A DNA stretch of 64,000 bases from Arhodomonas sp052060015. GTDB taxonomy: Bacteria > Pseudomonadota > Gammaproteobacteria > Nitrococcales > Nitrococcaceae. The notes under the pieces are model-generated. The model did no database searches, was not told the origin of the DNA, and was given only the letters and a program-made list of their open reading frames with translations. The stretch is taken from NCBI RefSeq assembly GCF_052060015.1, contig NZ_JBPODZ010000007.1, positions 1 to 64,000 of the forward strand, given 5' to 3'. Position 1 is the stretch's first letter; each line of letters opens with the position of its first letter. Both the position numbers and the translations under genes were made by a program. Below, piece after piece: positions 60,566-64,000 of the stretch.

Positions 60566-61756
60566 GTGTCCAAGGAGAAGTTTGAGCGCACCAAGCCGCA
60601 CGTGAATGTTGGCACGATTGGCCATGTTGACCATGGTAAGACGACGCTGACGGCGGCGATGACGAAGGTGATGGCGGAGAAGTACGGGGGTGCGGCGCGC
60701 GCGTTCGACCAGATCGACAATGCCCCGGAGGAGCGTGATCGTGGGATCACGATTGCGACCGCGCACGTGGAGTACGAGACCGAGGCGCGTCACTACGCGC
60801 ACGTCGACTGCCCGGGTCACGCGGACTATGTGAAGAACATGATCACCGGTGCCGCGCAGATGGACGGTGCGATCCTGGTGGTCTCGGCCGCCGATGGCCC
60901 GATGCCGCAGACGCGTGAGCACATCCTGCTCGCGCGTCAGGTGGGCGTGCCGTATATCGTGGTCTACCTGAACAAGGCGGACATGGTCGACGACGAGGAG
61001 CTGCTCGAGCTCGTGGAGATGGAGGTCCGGGAGCTGCTCAGCGACTATGACTTCCCGGGTGATGACATTCCGGTGATCACCGGCTCGGCGCTGAAGGCGC
61101 TGGAGGGGGATGAGTCGGAGATTGGTGCGCCCTCGATTGTGCGTCTGGTGCAGTCGATGGACAAGTACATCCCGGAGCCGAGCCGTGCGGTGGATGGCCC
61201 GTTTTTGATGCCGATCGAGGACGTGTTCTCGATCTCGGGTCGCGGTACGGTGGTGACCGGGCGTGTCGAGCGTGGTGTGATCAAGACCGGCGAGGAGGTC
61301 GAGATCGTGGGGCTGCGCGAGACCACCAAGACCACGGTCACGGGTGTGGAGATGTTCCGCAAGCTCCTCGATCAGGGGCAGGCGGGGGACAACATCGGTG
61401 CGCTGCTGCGCGGGACCAAGCGTGACGACGTCGAGCGGGGCCAGGTGCTGTGCAAGCCGAAGTCGATCACCCCGCACACGAAGTTCGAGTGCGAGGTCTA
61501 TGTGCTGTCCAAGGACGAGGGCGGGCGGCACACGCCGTTCTTCAACGGTTATCGGCCGCAGTTCTACTTCCGCACCACCGACGTCACCGGTGCCTGTGAC
61601 CTGCCTGAGGGCACGGAGATGGTGATGCCGGGTGACAACGTGCAGATGACGGTGTCGCTGATTGCGCCGATCGCCATGGAGGAGGGGCTGCGCTTCGCCA
61701 TCCGCGAGGGCGGGCGTACCGTCGGCGCCGGCGTCGTCTCCAAGATCATCGAGTAA
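60566..61756 (+). CDS. tuf: Elongation factor Tu
   Basis: Delivers aminoacyl-tRNA to the ribosome. The 396-aa protein has the GTPase motifs GHVDHGKTT (G1, about 19-27), RGIT (G2), DCPGHADY (G3) and NKADM (G4), then domains 2 and 3. Start is GTG at 60566, preceded by GGGAG. It sits 90 bases after tRNA-Thr(GGT), the conserved tRNA-tufB arrangement. The acidic loops agree with a halophile-type composition but this is not decisive. Confidence 0.98.
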   Translation: MSKEKFERTKPHVNVGTIGHVDHGKTTLTAAMTKVMAEKYGGAARAFDQIDNAPEERDRGITIATAHVEYETEARHYAHVDCPGHADYVKNMITGAAQMDGAILVVSAADGPMPQTREHILLARQVGVPYIVVYLNKADMVDDEELLELVEMEVRELLSDYDFPGDDIPVITGSALKALEGDESEIGAPSIVRLVQSMDKYIPEPSRAVDGPFLMPIEDVFSISGRGTVVTGRVERGVIKTGEEVEIVGLRETTKTTVTGVEMFRKLLDQGQAGDNIGALLRGTKRDDVERGQVLCKPKSITPHTKFECEVYVLSKDEGGRHTPFFNGYRPQFYFRTTDVTGACDLPEGTEMVMPGDNVQMTVSLIAPIAMEEGLRFAIREGGRTVGAGVVSKIIE

Positions 61757-61766
61757 TCGCCAGGGG

Positions 61767-61795
61767 TTCCCACGACTAGGGACATCGGTTATTCT
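61767..61795 (+). promoter_or_regulatory. Candidate promoter for tRNA-Trp-secE-nusG
   Basis: TTCCCA (61767-61772) and TATTCT (61790-61795) separated by 17 bases, four of six matches each. A 10-bp perfect inverted repeat (61779-61788 with 61806-61815) overlaps the spacer and holds the -10 in its loop; it may be the tuf 3' hairpin or an operator. Confidence 0.35.
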
Positions 61796-61840
61796 AGGCA
61801 ATTCGCCGATGTCCCCCGTGGGGCGGCGAACGGATGATAT

Positions 61841-61916
<76 letters not shown>

Positions 61917-61926
61917 TATGACCTCG

Positions 61927-61963
61927 GCGCCGCCGCCTCAACCGGGTGGCGGCGCGTGTTTTT
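61927..61963 (+). terminator. Terminator-like hairpin between tRNA-Trp and secE
   Basis: GCGCCGCC (61927-61934) and GGCGGCGC (61948-61955) form a perfect 8-bp stem with a 13-base loop, followed by GTGTTTTT. It looks like an intrinsic terminator, but secE begins only 12 bases after it, so it must be read through at least part of the time; an attenuator is likely. Confidence 0.6.
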
Positions 61964-61974
61964 GCAGGCAGTTC

Positions 61975-62352
61975 ATGAGCGCCAGAGCAGACACTCAATC
62001 ATCCCCGATCGACTCGGCGAAGTTGCTTGCCGCGGTCGCGCTGTTCTTGGCTGGCGTGGCCGGGTTCTACTGGTTCGGGGAGTTCTCGGTCCTCTACCGT
62101 GCCCTTGCGCTGGTGCTGGTCGCCGCCGTTGCGGCGGCTATCGCGTTGACCAGCGAGCGGGGGCGGGCCGCTTGGGCCTTCGCCCGTGATGCGCGCCAGG
62201 AGCTCCGCCGCGTGGTCTGGCCGACGCGCCAGGAGACGCTGCAGACCACGCTCATTGTGATCGCGATGGTGCTGCTGGTCGCGGTGCTGCTGTGGCTGCT
62301 GGATATGTTTTTCCTTTGGGGGGTCGAGGCCCTCGTGCGTCCTGGAGGTTGA
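61975..62352 (+). CDS. secE: Preprotein translocase subunit SecE
   Basis: The small essential subunit of the SecYEG translocon. The 125-aa protein has three hydrophobic segments and the conserved cytoplasmic region RQELRRVVWPTRQETLQTT just before the last helix, as in Escherichia coli. The ATG at 61975 follows AGGCAG and lies right after the terminator-like hairpin; an upstream ATG overlapping the tRNA is rejected. nusG follows after 6 bases. Confidence 0.95.
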   Translation: MSARADTQSSPIDSAKLLAAVALFLAGVAGFYWFGEFSVLYRALALVLVAAVAAAIALTSERGRAAWAFARDARQELRRVVWPTRQETLQTTLIVIAMVLLVAVLLWLLDMFFLWGVEALVRPGG

Positions 62353-62358
62353 TCCCTG

Positions 62359-62892
62359 ATGGCGAAGCGCTGGTACGTGGTCCACGCCTACTCGGGGTTC
62401 GAGAACCAGGTCAAGAAATCCCTGGAAGAGCGCATCCGCCGGGCCGGCATGGAGGAGAAGTTCGGCGACGTCCTGGTGCCCACCGAAGAGGTGGAGGAGA
62501 TCAAGGGCGGGCAGAAGCGGCGCAGCGAGCGCAAGTTCTTTCCGGGTTATGTGCTCGTCCAGATGGAGCTCACCGACGACACATGGCACCTGGTCCGCAA
62601 CGTACCCCGGGTGATGGGGTTCATTGGCGGCTCCAGCGATCGGCCCGCGCCGATCTCCGATCGCGAGGCCGAGCAGATCCTCAACCGCGTCAAGGAGGGC
62701 ACCGAGAAGCCGCGGCCGAAGGTGCTCTTCGAGGTGGGGGAGGTCGTGCGCGTCACCGACGGTCCGTTCACCGACTTCAACGGGGTGGTCGAGGAGGTCA
62801 ACTACGAGAAGAGCCGGTTGCGCGTGGCCGTGCTCATCTTCGGGCGCTCGACCCCGGTCGAGCTCGAGTTCAGCCAGGTCGAGAAGACCTGA
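62359..62892 (+). CDS. nusG: Transcription termination/antitermination factor NusG
   Basis: Binds RNA polymerase and couples it to ribosomes or Rho. The 177-aa protein has the NGN domain (AKRWYVVHAYSGFENQVKKS to about residue 120) and the C-terminal KOW motif (VVRVTDGPFTDFNGVVEEV). Length is standard. GGAGG precedes the ATG. It is in the usual secE-nusG order; rplK follows after a 116-base leader. Confidence 0.97.
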   Translation: MAKRWYVVHAYSGFENQVKKSLEERIRRAGMEEKFGDVLVPTEEVEEIKGGQKRRSERKFFPGYVLVQMELTDDTWHLVRNVPRVMGFIGGSSDRPAPISDREAEQILNRVKEGTEKPRPKVLFEVGEVVRVTDGPFTDFNGVVEEVNYEKSRLRVAVLIFGRSTPVELEFSQVEKT

Positions 62893-63008
62893 TCCGGTTT
62901 TCGGGGCGTCGGTGCCGCCGGCGTTCCGCATGATGGGGCGTTCCGCCCATTCGGGGAGCCGGCGGTAACCAACCCGGCGGCGCTATTACCCGCAACCAGG
63001 AGTCGACG

Positions 63009-63440
63009 ATGGCAAAGAAGGTTGAAGCCTACATCAAGCTGCAGGTGGCCGCCGGCCAGGCCAACCCGAGCCCGCCCGTGGGCCCGGCACTCGGCCAGCA
63101 CGGCGTCAACATCATGGAGTTCTGCAAGCAGTTCAACGCGCAGACCCAGGAGATGGAACCGGGGTTGCCGACACCGGTGGTCATCACCGTGTATTCGGAC
63201 CGCAGCTTCACGTTCATTACCAAGACGCCGCCGGCACAGATCCTGCTCAAGAAGGCCGCCGGCATCAAGTCCGGTAGCGGCCAGCCCAACACCAACAAGG
63301 TGGGAAGCGTGACCCGCGAGCAGCTCGAGGAGATCGCCCGGACCAAGTGGCCGGATCTCAATGCCGCGGATATGGACGCAGCGGTGCGCACCATCGCCGG
63401 AAGCGCCCGCTCCATGGGCCTCGACGTGGAGGGGGTGTAA
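63009..63440 (+). CDS. rplK: 50S ribosomal protein L11
   Basis: Part of the GTPase-associated centre. The 143-aa protein has the N-terminal AYIKLQVAAGQANPSPPVGP and the RNA-binding C-terminal domain. The 116-base leader 62893-63008 has GC-rich, potentially folded sequence; in enterobacteria L1 represses this operon by binding such a leader, and the same may hold here. rplA follows after 3 bases. Confidence 0.97.
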   Translation: MAKKVEAYIKLQVAAGQANPSPPVGPALGQHGVNIMEFCKQFNAQTQEMEPGLPTPVVITVYSDRSFTFITKTPPAQILLKKAAGIKSGSGQPNTNKVGSVTREQLEEIARTKWPDLNAADMDAAVRTIAGSARSMGLDVEGV

Positions 63441-63443
63441 GCC

Positions 63444-64000
63444 ATGGCGAAGCTCAGTAAGCGCAAGCAGATGTTCCGCGAGCGCGTCGACTCGACCCGT
63501 CCCTACGCCGCCGAGGAGGCCTTCGGGCTGCTCAAGGAGCTGGCCACCGCGCGGTTCACGGAGTCGGTGGACGTCTCGGTAAACCTTGGCGTCGACCCGC
63601 GGAAGTCCGACCAGATGGTGCGTGGCTCGACGGTGCTGCCCAACGGTACCGGTAAGAGCGTGCGCATCGCGGTGTTCGCCCAAGGCGCCAACGCCGAGGC
63701 CGCGGAGGCTGCCGGCGCCGACGTGGTGGGTATGGACGACCTCGCCGAGCGCATCCAGGGCGGCGAGCTCGATTTCGACGTGGTCATCGCCACCCCGGAC
63801 GCCATGGGCGTTGTCGGACGTCTCGGCCCGATCCTTGGCCCGCGGGGGCTGATGCCGAACCCCAAGGTGGGCACGGTCACCACCGACGTCACGGCGGCGG
63901 TGCAGAACGCCAAGGCGGGGCAGGTCCGCTACCGCACTGATCGCGGCGGGCTGATTCACTGCACGCTGGGCAAGGTGGATTTCGAGACCGGCGCGCTGCG
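63444..64000 (+). CDS. rplA: 50S ribosomal protein L1, 5' part
   Basis: The first 185 codons of ribosomal protein L1; the gene continues past the window. The start MAKLSKRKQMFRERVD, the NLGVDPRKSDQMVRGSTVLP segment and GPRGLMPNPKVGTVT are family-typical. L1 binds 23S rRNA and regulates its own operon in many bacteria. The ATG at 63444 lies 3 bases after the rplK stop. Confidence 0.96.
   Translation, partial: MAKLSKRKQMFRERVDSTRPYAAEEAFGLLKELATARFTESVDVSVNLGVDPRKSDQMVRGSTVLPNGTGKSVRIAVFAQGANAEAAEAAGADVVGMDDLAERIQGGELDFDVVIATPDAMGVVGRLGPILGPRGLMPNPKVGTVTTDVTAAVQNAKAGQVRYRTDRGGLIHCTLGKVDFETGAL

Overview
The window comes from a high-GC proteobacterium, most likely a gammaproteobacterium. The two ends carry the gamma-type block rRNA operon - birA - pantothenate kinase - tRNA-Thr(TGT) on the left and tRNA-Tyr - tRNA-Gly - tRNA-Thr(GGT) - tuf - tRNA-Trp - secE - nusG - rplK - rplA on the right. 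This matches the well-known enterobacterial order around rrnB, birA, thrU-tyrU-glyT-thrT-tufB and secE. A member of the Ectothiorhodospiraceae or a relative is plausible from GC content and gene style, but this is inference.

Between tRNA-Thr(TGT) and tRNA-Tyr, about 56.8 kb is occupied almost entirely by an exosortase A (XrtA) / PEP-CTERM / exopolysaccharide locus. Its left arm (3.6-10.4 kb) holds two PEP-CTERM proteins, two LuxI-fold exosortase-associated acyltransferases, a VAO/PCMH-type flavoprotein and an ATP-grasp protein. Both PEP-CTERM genes have good -24/-12 (sigma-54) promoter matches, and one acyltransferase has a weaker one.

The core (10.8-41.7 kb) is a run of 24 co-directional, tightly packed genes. 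In order these are: priming sugar transferase, XrtA ATPase, sensor kinase PrsK, sigma-54 activator PrsR, TPR lipoprotein PrsT, polysaccharide export lipoprotein, chain-length protein, tyrosine autokinase, outer-membrane porin, UDP-GlcNAc 2-epimerase, deacetylase, FemAB protein, glycosyltransferase, XrtA fused to EpsI, glycosyltransferase, amidotransferase, two more glycosyltransferases, a CapK-like adenylating enzyme, two deacetylase-fold proteins, two N-acyltransferases and an ATP-grasp enzyme.

The right arm (41.7-60.0 kb) switches strand repeatedly. It holds a third ATP-grasp protein, a Wzx-type flippase, glycosyltransferases, a secreted propeller protein, two FemAB-type proteins, a formyltransferase, an O-ligase, a beta-helix protein, a sulfotransferase, a VanZ-like protein, a methyltransferase and a second asparagine-synthase-like protein without its N-terminal cysteine. 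Most convergent pairs overlap at their 3' ends.

Reading it together: the locus makes, decorates, flips, polymerises and exports an exopolysaccharide. XrtA processes PEP-CTERM proteins at the inner membrane, and PrsK/PrsR probably switches on the PEP-CTERM genes through sigma-54. No transposase, integrase, CRISPR array or phage gene was seen.
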